Source: Turritopsis dohrnii (taxonomy: Eukaryota; Cnidaria; Hydrozoa; Anthoathecata; Oceaniidae). Taken from it: DNA of 64,000 nucleotides. Shown here piece by piece: positions 25,061 to 36,000 of the stretch. Under the pieces are notes generated by a model. It did not search any database. It saw only the letters and a program-made list of their open reading frames with translations, and was not told the DNA's origin. Position 1 is the stretch's first letter. Each line of letters starts with the position of its first letter. Position numbers and translations under genes: made by a program. The DNA lies in contig BQMF02000175.1 in the NCBI GenBank assembly GCA_027922465.2, forward strand, positions 620,001-684,000, read 5' to 3'.

Positions 25061-25941
25061 ATCAGTTTAATCATCGAACTTTAAAGAAGTCAGTTAGTTT
25101 CTTTTGCTTTCTATTGCTTATGTTCTGGAAGTTTTCATGTTAATTTGTCCACTTTATGGAGTTCAATATACCATTCTACTGTATATCCCATTCTTAAAAA
25201 ACGGACTTTAAGCTACAACGGGAGCCTTGTGTTACAGTATTGTAAAAACGACAGTCATTCACAACCTGATTACATTTATTTTTATTTTTTTTTACTGGAA
25301 GTATAATTGTAGTATATTATGAAATAATGAAAACTATACAATAAAAGCAGATATAAAACTTTATAAAAACACTTACCATATTTAAAAATAATGAACTCTA
25401 TCATGTTGTGCAACACATCATGTAAAGCAGAATGACAAAAACTTGACTGTAAGTCAAATAGAAAAATTAGAAGACTAATGCCAATAAGCTGGAGAAACCA
25501 CACAGTCATCAAAAACTCTGTATATGTCTAGGCAGAAACATTTGCCCGACCCAAAATAACCCTGAGAAAAACTAAGATTCAGGTTGCACCTTGCCAAATG
25601 AAAAGCTATTTCAAAATCGTCTATTAGTTGACTTCGATGTAACGTAATTACATGAAGTGTGTTGAATCATGTTGAGCTAAAATGACGCAGCTCAACAGCG
25701 AGTTGAAGATAGTTCAACTAAAGTTGAATTGTATCTTCTTGAGAAAAGCTTCGCAGGGTCAGGGCCAGGGTCAGGGTCTAAAAACTTCTGGCTCAAAACT
25801 CTTTCGCAAGCTGGGTGAGCTATTCAACCCTGATCACTCAGATCAGCTTTCTTCATATAGTTTGCAGCTTTTTTCATCATCAAGAAATTCATTAAAAGTG
25901 ATAGAGCAGTTAAAAGTAAGGAAAATGCAGCCAATTACGAC

Positions 25942-26205
25942 AGCAAGTCAGCGGCCTTTATTAATCTGATGACTTGCAGCAAGTCAGCGGCCTTTTTATT
26001 AATCTGATGACTTGCAGCAAGTCAGCGGCCTTTTTATTAATCTGATGACTTGCAGCAAGTCAGCGGCCTTTTTATTAATCTGATGACTTGCAGCAAGTCA
26101 GCGGCCTTTTTATTAATCTGATGACTTGCAGCAAGTCAGCGGCCTTTTTATTAATCTGATGACTTGCAGCAAGTCAGCGGCCTTTATATTAATCGGATGA
26201 CTTGC
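25942..26205. repeat. 38-base tandem repeat, seven copies
   Basis: Unit AGCAAGTCAGCGGCC..TGATGACTTGC is repeated seven times, the first copy two bases shorter. Each unit carries GCAAGTCA near its start and TGACTTGC at its end, so every unit can form a hairpin. There are no unique spacers, so it is not a CRISPR array. Confidence 0.95.
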
Positions 26206-26523
26206 ACGGTCTTTCTTGCAATTCAGTAGTACTGACAGAAATAACAAAAAAACAACAACAAATGTTAAAAGCATAGACGGTGACGACGAAACCCTATTCC
26301 AACAATCTGCTGGATAAAACCGCTGATTAATTAAAAGGTTTTGAAATGTTTTCACACCAATTTGGGCTTGAAATTCATTTGTTGGTTCGTCTCTAGTGCA
26401 AATTATGCTAACCTGATATGCCAGTTTCGCATGATTGGGCCCTAAAGTAGTACAAGAAGCATCCTCGGTATTGCGACCATGCTCATTATTTTTGTTGTTT
26501 GACGATATAGATTTGATTGACAA
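26113..26523 (-). CDS. Antisense ORF with one predicted TM helix (hypothetical)
   Basis: An open frame of about 136 codons on the minus strand inside a copy A intron. It encodes a polar segment with three Cys, then a hydrophobic stretch (MLLTFVVVFLLFLSVLL), then a basic tail. The last ~30 codons fall inside the 38-base tandem repeat. No ATG opens the frame (the first codon is TTG next to an AG), so it would have to be a downstream exon of a minus-strand gene. The composition looks protein-like but I recognise no family. Confidence 0.25.
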   Translation of the reverse strand: MSIKSISSNNKNNEHGRNTEDASCTTLGPNHAKLAYQVSIICTRDEPTNEFQAQIGVKTFQNLLINQRFYPADCWNRVSSSPSMLLTFVVVFLLFLSVLLNCKKDRASHPINIKAADLLQVIRLIKRPLTCCKSSD

Positions 26524-26863
26524 CTATGTCGTCTGTGGACAAAGTTTGTGACCGTTGGGTGTTCAAGGAGAATTCTTTAGGAAAAAAAGATTTTCAAATT
26601 AATATATTCTTATTTTCACTTGAAGATTTCAGACAAAAATGTTCTCAGAGGAAAGTTTTTCATCAGGAAAACATCAACCACTCTATATAAAGATGTCCTT
26701 AAAAGAAAATCTGCATTTCACATAATCTAGTATTCCGGATGAACTACAATTCTCAGCAAGTATTCACCCGCGCGAGACAATTTTCAGTAAAACTCAAGTA
26801 TAAATCTAGCAATTAGTTCAGCACTACACTGTGTCCTATGAACGCAGAGAATACAAACAACAC

Positions 26864-26953
26864 AGGGAGTGGTCATGTGAACTAAAATAAATACTCTGAG
26901 TTGACATGTTGTCGAAATCGCATTCGTGTGAAATTTTAATATGACCACTCCCT
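26864..26953. mobile_element. 90-base fold-back MITE beside cassette 2
   Basis: Ends are AGGGAGTGGTCAT and its exact complement ATGACCACTCCCT. The element stops 9 bases before the cassette 2 exon, so its right arm supplies part of the region where the branch point or pyrimidine tract should lie. No clear target duplication is seen. Confidence 0.6.
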
Positions 26954-26962
26954 ATTGTTTAG

Positions 26963-27729
26963 ATCTCCAATGTCACATTTATCAAAGGAGATCAAGGCGA
27001 TGTTGGCCATATTGGTGATCAAGGCCTTCCTGGTGAACAAGGTCCCGCAGGGTTACCAGGCACGAACTTCAGTGAATGTAAACATGTTTCTAACTCGTTT
27101 AACGGTCCAGAAGATGCGGCACAAACTTCTACCATTTCAAAGCAGGTATGTATATGTATTGGTTATTCTCAATTCGATGCACTACCTAGATTAAAATTCT
27201 TAAAAGCCATATGAAGCGTGTGTAAACCCAGAGATAAAACTGTTTATAAGGACTTTTATGAGGGCTTTTCGCATGGAGATCTTGTGAAGGGTAATTAGCA
27301 TCCGTAGGTGTATACCTTTTTGGATCTGTTTAACATTCGCAGTTGAGTTGAATTCAAAATTTCTTGGAAATTCAAGAAGAATTCTTTCATGGAGAATCGG
27401 TTGTAGTAACCTTATGACTCAGTTTTCTTGTTTCAGTTCATTATTTTTAAGGACACACCTTAATGATGAAGTGGAAATTATACTTTATTTTTATGTTATG
27501 ATTGACTTTTTTAAGATCCTAAAGACGTTGATCGTTTCTTCTTTTTTTCCAGGGAGTAAGCATCGTAAGCGCTCAGTGCTCCAGTCCTTCGTTGAGCCAC
27601 ACGGACTTGATAAAAGATGGTGATCACTATCGATGTCGGTGTTCCGGTCCAATTTCAACAACTGAGACCTCGTTCAGATGTGTTATACACTGGTGGGAAT
27701 GTCCCATTCCTAGAATAGAAAATCCGTGA
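26963..27729 (+). CDS. Copy A alternative head cassette 2 (collagen-like + Cys-rich)
   Basis: Two phase 0 exons (26963-27145 and 27553-27729), ending in TGA. The first encodes eight uninterrupted Gly-X-Y triplets starting GDQGDV and one Cys. The second encodes C-x18-C-x-C-x12-C-x6-C with HWWEC near the end and a short tail. There is no start codon, signal or TM segment, so it cannot stand alone. Splicing from exon 7 (donor at 23228) would give a 636 aa protein that differs from the cassette 1 form only in its head. Copies B and C have no equivalent. Confidence 0.7.
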
Positions 27730-27785
27730 AAAATGGAAAATATTCGTATGGATTTCAAATTAGTAAAATGACTCCGATTATTGGA

Positions 27786-27905
27786 ACGCAATAGCACGAA
27801 CTTTCGACCATTTAAACTTTCGATAACTCGAACTATCCATAACTGCAACTTTCCATAACTCGAATTTCGCATGACGCTAGCATCTGATAACTCGAACTTT
27901 CCTCG
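27786..27905. repeat. Degenerate tandem of ATAACTCGAACTTTCC-like units
   Basis: Several imperfect 16-20 base units (ATAACTCGAAC, CTTTCCATAACTCGAA) follow cassette 2. They look like a decayed minisatellite or transposon end. Confidence 0.5.
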
Positions 27906-28280
27906 ACATTTCATTTTTCTCCAAAATTAAATATTTCAACATCAGTAATTAATTATTATTGCTAGTACTGCTATAATTGACCAGAATGACAGCAAGTGAA
28001 TCTAAAATAGGATTTTATACAATAACTCACTTTTAGTAACATTTTAATAATTTCTACAGAATTTGTAAAGGGCCAATGATGTATTTTAATGAAGTTGTAA
28101 TTATTTCAAATATATTCTCAAAATTTAATCGTATCTTTATCTACTTTCCCTACTGTGTTTAATTGTTTTCACACTAAGTTTACATCATTGCGTTTGAATG
28201 ACATCAGTTGTTTGAAAAGATAAGTTTTAGTTCTCACCTGATTTTTGATTGGTTTAAATAATACATCACATGACTTCTAG

Positions 28281-28891
28281 GTTAATAATTTCACATATAT
28301 CAAAGAACAATACAAGGGAGAACCTGGTGATAAAGGTGTACCGGGTGAAATGGGGAAAACCGGTCCACCTGGCTTGGATGCTACTACTGGAAATATGAGT
28401 ACATGCACGGTTGATGAGCTTCGTTCAAGTGAAACTGTTTCCAGTAATCATCGAACTTATAAGATTATCAAGGACAGAACTATCCAAAAGGTTTGTTTTT
28501 TTTACAGAAAAACCCTTGTTAAAATTCAACCTGTGCATTTTTTCAACTGAAATTCTGTATCTGTGTATTTTTTTAAATTTGTTCACGTGATTTTCGAATG
28601 CAAACCACTTGTTGAAATCTGTCACGTGACCGGAAGAGCTAGATTCAAACAACGCTGATGAAACTTTCAGAGTTTTGAATTATCGAGAGCTTTTATTATA
28701 TATACGCGGACTTTATGTTTTCTTTTCCTTAGGATGAAGCTGTCATTGGTGCCGAATGCTCTTCTTCTAATGCTTATTTTCGAACACTTACAAAAGACGC
28801 CATCAAGTATTCTTGTACCTGCGAAGGAGTGGCTGATACAGAAACACAAATGGATTGTACGATGCATTTATTTTACTGCGAGATTCCATGA
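28281..28891 (+). CDS. Copy A alternative head cassette 3 (collagen-like + Cys-rich)
   Basis: Two phase 0 exons (28281-28490 and 28733-28891), ending in TGA. The first has six Gly-X-Y triplets (GEPGDKGVPGEMGKTGPPG), an N-glycosylation sequon and one Cys. The second carries C-x18-C-x-C-x11-C-x6-C and ends in EIP. Spliced to exon 7 it would give a 639 aa form. The Cys spacing equals that of cassettes 1 and 2, while the residues between Cys differ strongly. In copies B and C the same cassette is damaged, so only copy A keeps a working version here. Confidence 0.7.
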
Positions 28892-29470
28892 GTGAAAGGA
28901 ATAGATTTGTGTCTTTTTCAACTCAATGTAATCGTTTTGTACAGAACGAAATGTAATAGTAACTGATTACTCAATTTTGATGAGATTTGAGGCTATTTTG
29001 TATTGAACAAGCTTGATGACGTACTTTAATATATATTTATTGAGACCAAGAGGAGGATCCAAGAGGAACCATAGCCATAAGTTAAGAGGAAGTTTCAGTA
29101 CTGTTGTTTGAGAGAATATTCTTTGTTAAATCATGTCAACTAGTCATTAGACACTTCAATCTGTTTTAGCAAGATTTTCAGAGGAATGAGCTGGGAATCA
29201 TATCCATGAAAAAATAAGAATGAAGATTTAAACTTACTTAAAAATAATGAACTGGTATAAATAGAGCTGAGTGTGGTAATTTCAAAAGTAAGGAATCACT
29301 TATTACAACGACATGAAGGGGTCTGGACTGAGCAGTTGGCTGATATCAAAATGGCTTATTAATGATTGGCTTTCTGGCAGTTCTCTCAGGACCTTTTAAC
29401 AGTTCATTATCTCCAACGTGACATTGATCATCCCAGTTAACCGTGAGGGAGTATTCTCATGCAATTGGCC

Positions 29471-29694
29471 GTTCTCATAGTTCAGTTATCTCCCGAATAC
29501 ATAATACAACTGCCACATCCTAATGCTATAATTACTTTATTTGAGGTTACTTTAAGCAACGTTTTGAATAGCTATGAGAATATATGTTTATTTTTGAAAT
29601 TCTGTTTCTTATTTCTTTAAGAGATTATTAATGATTGTTGCATTGAATTATAGTGATATAGTATGTATTCGGGAGATAACTGAGTTATGGGAAC
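29471..29694. mobile_element. 224-base fold-back MITE
   Basis: The left arm contains TTCAGTTATCTCCCGAATAC, and the right arm is its near complement ending in GGGAAC. The matching spacer behind copy C lacks it, so it inserted after the duplication or was lost there. Confidence 0.7.
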
Positions 29695-30135
29695 AGCTGA
29701 TTATTTTGTAAACATGTTCATAAAATGCTTTACTCCAATTGGCTAAATTTCACGTCACGTGATCAAAGCAGTATTAGATAAGGAATAAACAGCAAATCTG
29801 AAGTTCAGAGAAGATGAAACTCACATTCAGAGAAATAGATAATATGCGTTTTAATTACATATTTGTTAATTTACATATTTACATATTTACACAATTTACA
29901 CAAAGTCTTAATATCGGTCCTTTGTTGCAAGTATGGCAAAGTTGGTTTCGACAAATCACAAATGCTTTTTTCATTTAACGTAGGATGACCAAATTCTATT
30001 ATGAAATAAGGCGCTGAAAAGAGGGTGGGGATTTAGAGAAAACACATAAAATAATTTCAGATCACTTGTTATGTCTTTTTTTGCGAATAAGTTTCCACGT
30101 GTATTTTTAAGAAGGACCACATTTGAAAGCTTTTC

Positions 30136-30215
30136 GTAAGTGCACATCATTTGATGTAAGTGCACATCATTTGATGTAAGTGCACATCATTTGATGTAAG
30201 TGCACATCATTTCAT
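30136..30215. repeat. 20-base tandem repeat, four copies
   Basis: Four near-identical copies of GTAAGTGCACATCATTTGAT. The spacer behind copy C shows no expansion. Confidence 0.9.
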
Positions 30216-31079
30216 GGTTGAATCTTCAAAGAAACCACTTACAAACTCTTGGTATGAACAAACTAAGAAGCTACGAATACTATGAATACTAAGAAGACTA
30301 GACTACTAGAGGCGAGGATAGCATTGGCAGATAATACATTAAGTGGTGTGTATGAAGATCTTTTTGAGAAAAATTGTTTGGAAATATACAAACAAAAAGC
30401 TACTACGCGTCATTTCATGAAAAACAACAGTACGTCGGAAAGTTGGAAGTATGCAATGTAGCACTACGTCATGAAGTGACGTAAGCTTAGCGTTAAAGTC
30501 ATGAAGTCTTTAGAACAGGTTTATGCCTATCGTGTAAATTATGGCAAAAATGCGAAAATCTCTTTAAACTTGTTTATTGAATATAAAATTCGACGCGGAT
30601 ATAGAAAGCCTTGCTAATTGTTTACCTTGACCGCGTTTAATTAATTTAACCGAAATTATAATTTTTCAAACAGTTAGATACAATCCATGAAAGAATATTA
30701 CTGTCAAAGTAACATGGTTGGTATAAACAACCATCGTCTATTACTTTTCCTTCTCTACCGGTGAATAAAAAAAAAACTGCCGGTGTTTCACAAAAAATAT
30801 CTTTCGATTGAATACTTATGAAAAATAGTTATTTTTATTTCTGAACAGAGGAATCCTTTACCTATATTTTGGTGTAGTACTTTTCTAATTTGGTGCAGTA
30901 GAAAAAAAGTTATGGACAGGTTAAAGAACGAAAGAACTGGAAGTCCATTTTTCAAAGATTTTTTACAAGGACCGCTTCCAGTTTTTTGTCTATAACTTCT
31001 TTTTCATTCAACCAAATATATTTTTTGTGAAACACAAGTTGCATACAACATGTTCATTTTTATGACATGCTGCATGTAA

Positions 31080-31630
31080 AGGGCAATATACACGGTACGA
31101 TTTGTAGTATACTACTTATAGCACTCATTTTCTGTATACAATTTTTTAAGCGTCCCACTTCTGTATACACGATGCTACAAGTTGTAAATTTTAAAAAAAT
31201 CAAATTAGAAGATGACGTGGAAGTATTAGTTCTGAGTGCAATTATTGTAGCAACTACTTCCAAAAAGGAGAAAGAAAAGAAAAAGCGCAAAAAAAAAGAA
31301 AACCGAAAGTAAAGAAATGAATGAGCTCAGCCTTGGTTGAAAAGACAAATCATTAAAGACCTGCATAATACTGTCATTTTCATGAATTTTGTTTTCCTTA
31401 TTTGCCATTTTCATTCGAAAAGTAATCACAAATCACGTAGAAATGTTGTTTTTTCTTCATACATTACTTGCCGCACTTGCGTTCTGCACGGTGATTGGCT
31501 GAAAACGTACTACAAATCGTATAGTTTTAAACATGTTCAAACTTTTTGAATTTGTAGAATTACCCACTTTCTGAACGATTGTAGCTTGCTACAAATTGTA
31601 TACTACAAATCGTGCCGTGTATATTGCCCT
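31080..31630. mobile_element. Harbinger-like non-autonomous element, unit B
   Basis: Terminal inverted repeats AGGGCAATATACACGG at both ends, with TAA duplicated at 31077-31079 and 31631-31633. The interior has a short plus-strand ORF whose acidic stretch and Lys-rich run resemble, by inference, the N-terminal region of Harbinger transposases. The catalytic part is missing. The same element sits at the same place in unit C, so it predates the duplication. Confidence 0.75.
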
Positions 31631-32760
31631 TAACATATATGTTGTAGTTGTGCTGAAAGCACTTCACCATGCTTTAACAACATGAAAAACGACAATCTCT
31701 GATAAAACAACTAACTACAAAATCACATGTTGAATATCAAGTGTTAATTACGTAGATCGTAAGATCGCAAGAAGGTTTATGTTGTAGGCTGAGGATGTAT
31801 TCTCACAATTATTGCTATAGATATAACAGGATTCCTTCAACATCCATAACAAAGGCGTAATCATAAGTGTGAAGTAGTGGAATTGTCTTAGTTCGGCGTC
31901 CCTCGCTTGTTTATATTTATATTTTTGGAAATTTGAATCTAGGAATGCAAAAGGTGTTTTCATTGTTTTCATTGTGAATGTGTCCAAATAATTTACATGA
32001 AAGAAAGAAATGTAAAATATAGTAAGGAAGGAATTTCACATTTCCATGGACAAAATATTTTTCCCTTTTACTTCCAATGAAATCAAACCTAATGTAAAAT
32101 TGACGCGGCATGACAATGATCAGGATGTAAAGTTGTTCCAAAAGGAATTTCCAACGTATGCGCTTGTGATCTTGTTAGCTGCATACTCAGAATGTTAGGA
32201 AGAATAACTCTGAATTCTGTGCGAATATCTGAGCGGTATTACTTTTAACGACTCTTTACCTTTCATTTGAAGGTTATCTTATCATCACAAACTGCGGATA
32301 CAAGTTAATCACTCAAAACTGTGCCGGCCTTTTCTCTTCCCAATGCCAAGCCTCCTCATGAGATCCTAATTAACATTTCCACAAGTCATACATTGGTGCT
32401 TGAACGTTTTCGATCAAAACGTTTGCTTGTTATTATCTGCGCGCAACCAAAATGCCATATGTCATATGGTCTATAAACATGATGAGTTTTCCCTTGATTT
32501 CTTTTTATTCCTTTGATTTCTTTTCTGTATTTAAATTTTTTGCAAATATATTCGTGTATTTACAGTCAAGTCGAGAAAACAACTTTTTATAAAAAAAGCT
32601 ATTTAACCATTTCACGAAATCTGCAATGAAATTCTTCCCGACAGTTCATGAAAATTTGCCGGAACACCCTAGAAGTCCATCTTCTGGAATTTTTTCCGTA
32701 GATTTAATGGAAATTTACTATAGTGTTTTTCTAAGAAGCTCTTCACAAACCACAGTTTAT

Positions 32761-32768
32761 TATATAAA
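32761..32768 (+). promoter_or_regulatory. TATA box of copy B
   Basis: TATATAAA, in a block shared by copies B, C and D (ACCACAGTTTATTATATAAA). It lies about 320 bases before the likely start codon. It is absent from the equivalent place in copy A. Confidence 0.55.
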
Positions 32769-32809
32769 CTGACATTCGACAAGCATTAAGTGCACGAAAG
32801 ACTCAGTTA

Positions 32810-33088
32810 AAGCAGAACCGAACAAGACAAAAGATGATACAGATACATCTCAAATCAACTATCAAAACTTCAACGGTTCTCTCGTGACGACCAATAGCTA
32901 AAAACAGTCGCAAGACCTACAGTTTGTGAATCCCTTATTTAAAAGTACTAACAACGGGTTTGATAATTAACAAGACCTGACAAGCTCAGGCCGTCAACCA
33001 CTGACGGCGAAATACACGACAAACCCGTGCAAGTGTTATATCAAACGACACAAGTATTCTCAAGAAACAACGGTAAATCGAAGTGGAA
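32810..33088 (+). pseudogene. Decayed first part of exon 1, copy B
   Basis: Homologous to the copy A coding region for residues ~14-106 but broken by an in-frame TAG within CCAATAGCTAAAAACAG and by frameshifts. The same stop is present in C and D, so it arose before they separated. This segment now acts at most as 5'UTR and contains a short upstream ORF. Confidence 0.75.
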
Positions 33089-36000
33089 ATGGGTAAGAAG
33101 AATTATGGGCAAAGGAACAAAAACGAAAGACCAGATACGTTTGATAACACGCAAGCAGCCATCAACCCTTCTGCCGTCGACACTCCAATTCAACAGCCGA
33201 TTACTAGAGGACACTTGCCAAACAAAGAAATGGAAATGTTTGAAACTCCTCCACGTGACGCATTAAATACAGCAATCAATAGAAGAGATAAGAATGAAGA
33301 CATGAAAAGCGATCCTTTCGCCGCTACTGGACCCTGCGCACCCCACAAAGTGCACAAACCAGCAGTGATCTCGCAAGAGACTTCTTATCAAAATCATGCC
33401 AGCGCAGATACCAGCACCTATGCTTGTAAAATACACTTTTCCTGTGTTCATTTGATGTTTACCATATTGGTTGTTGTCCTAGCCATAATCATTATGGTTC
33501 TGACATTGTTGATTGTTTTTCGTGTGGATAATTCAAAAACCTGCAATGAAGGTGATATTGGTAATGGTAAGTGATTATCAACAATTGATGTTGTTGTTCT
33601 TTTATCGTTGGTGTAAATAAACACTTAGATTGAATGCTTCGTAGATTAACTAGAACATTAGCCAATAGTCACTAGAAATTCTCAAAGTTTCTCAAAATTT
33701 GTACCTAAATAATGCCCGTTTGATATAATTCAACATTATATTCTTTGAAACAATTGTTTAGAACACTGTTCACAACCTTTCTGTACTTTCTGATAATTCA
33801 TCTCACGCCAATACAAAAAATATTTAGAGATATAATTACGATTTAGAATTTAAAATAGATATACGCCATTTTCTTTTAACGATACGTCATAATAGCGTCA
33901 TAAACAAGAGCAGTAGACATACAGTGACCTGTAGTAGAATGTAATGACCCCAAAGAACAATTTCACACCACGTGGTTTTCACTTATGACCTAAGACTAAC
34001 CCTAACATAAGCGTAACATGAGGTCACAAGCGTAAACCACGGGAGATATCCTATGGGGTCATTATATTATGCTACAGATAAAAGCATCTGGATATCCAAT
34101 ACTTAGTGTTTAAATTGTTATTAGATAAACGAGACAGCGACATTTTTCGTCAACAAAACAACAGGATTCTTTGGTCTCGTGTAAGTCCTCCGTGAAAGAA
34201 TATCTTTCAGCTTCCGCCTATATAGCATCACATCTATACACGGCAAGGAATAGTTGAATCATCAACAGCCCAATCGGAAAATTGAGATGTCCACATAGAA
34301 GACTGATGTATAATTTACCAACATCATACATGTACATAGCGGAAAGTTAATCAAAACGATTTGTTTTCCTTTCAGTTCAACAACCAAAGGTAGAAAAACA
34401 GACTAGTGCTGATGGTCTCATTATATCTTTTTTAGTTCTGTAGTGTACTTTCTTGCACAAAGTTGTATTCCACAAGGGTTACTATTATGATTATTTTCTT
34501 CGAAATCGTGGATGTGTTTCATAAAGTTTTTCCATTTGTATAATATGTTCTTTCTTTCAAACAGTTAGTAGCGCTTCCGTATCAGTCATGACACTACAGA
34601 AGGAATTGGACCGGCAGAAAGCCCTGGTAAGTAAGATTCTTCTTCAAAATTCAATTTGTGGTCTTGCTACGAGTACGCTATAATTTGGTTAAAACTAGTT
34701 TTGTGGATGAGATTTCTACCTCAACACTGAACACGCTTCTTCGTTTTTACACAAGTGTTTAAAAATTTAAACAAACTAATGACTTGACCATTTAGATCGC
34801 TGATCTAAACAAGCAGTTACAAGATCAAAAAGATTTCTTAAAGAACATCCAAGCTCAGGTATGGTCGCAAGTTATTCTTGCATCCCAAAAACTTATTCAC
34901 TCAGCGCATCTACAATTTTAATGATATTGTGTGAATGCTTCTTCAATACCATAATACTCTAAAGTGTGTTTCAAAATTTTGGCTTGAAAAATTTTCATCG
35001 CAATTTTAAAGAAAATATCCAATTAATTTTTATAAATTTTATATCGATGGAATCCTTAATTATTGGTCTTTTTCGTGATGTAATTTTTGTGGGAAATAAA
35101 TAAGTAAAAGAAACAAAAATTCAAAAATAACTTTGGAAAAACTCCTTAATTTTTTAACGATCAATCCAGATGTTTGGGTAGCTTTAATTTTGCAACACAC
35201 TGTATAACTTGGGAAGCTGTGATTAGCTAACACTGCAGTTATCACGACACTTTATAGTGCGAGTTATTATCACGAAGTTTTAAATGCTGTCAATACCTAT
35301 TTTTCATGTAAACTTACATAGTGCGATTAACAATTTCATTATTGATACTATTTTGACATTTTCTTCTATCAAAACAAAATCATTTGCATTCGATTTTAAT
35401 CACTATTGACAAACATGGACCTGTAGTGATACAATCAAAGGATTTCGTCGTATTTCAACTTACGCTGCAGTTACGCTGCGTAACTGTTGAATGAAATCAA
35501 AATTGATAACAGCTAACGATGCCATTAACGACCATATACATCGAGAATAAATAAAGTTAGCGTAAAACTTTTTAAACTTGAGATGTAAAATACAATTTTA
35601 ACAGTGTGACAGGCCAACTTGCTCAAGACATTTAAACTGTGCAAAATGCATCTTTGTAGAAGTTTAATGATGTCTATTTATATTCGAAATACAAAATTGA
35701 ATATGGTCACCTCGCTGAACCAAATTATGAAAATGTTAAGAGACAACATTATTGAAAAAGTAAACAAGACAAATTTTCACAAACCTTGAACAAGATGTTA
35801 AGATCGTCAAGAAGAGCTTATCGAACCTGGTGTGCATTTGGTGTTTATTTGGAAGGAGTAACATTTTATCAATCAAGTTTTGTTATCTTAGAACAATACG
35901 ATGACATACCGAATGCTATGGATGGAGGACAAGATGAGTAATCTCAAATCCAACGTAACAATTTTGGTGAGATAATGTTTTATCTAATTCGGAGGACTGA

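Larger units (their letters stand above)
28900..30848. other. Non-coding spacer downstream of copy A
   Basis: No gene is seen. Parts of this spacer (about 29150-30730) match 47225-48060 downstream of copy C, showing that the flanks were duplicated with the genes. It also holds a fold-back element and a short tandem repeat. Confidence 0.6.

Noticed and set aside
25942..26205. CRISPR array
   Set aside because: Direct tandem repeat without unique spacers, in a eukaryotic intron.
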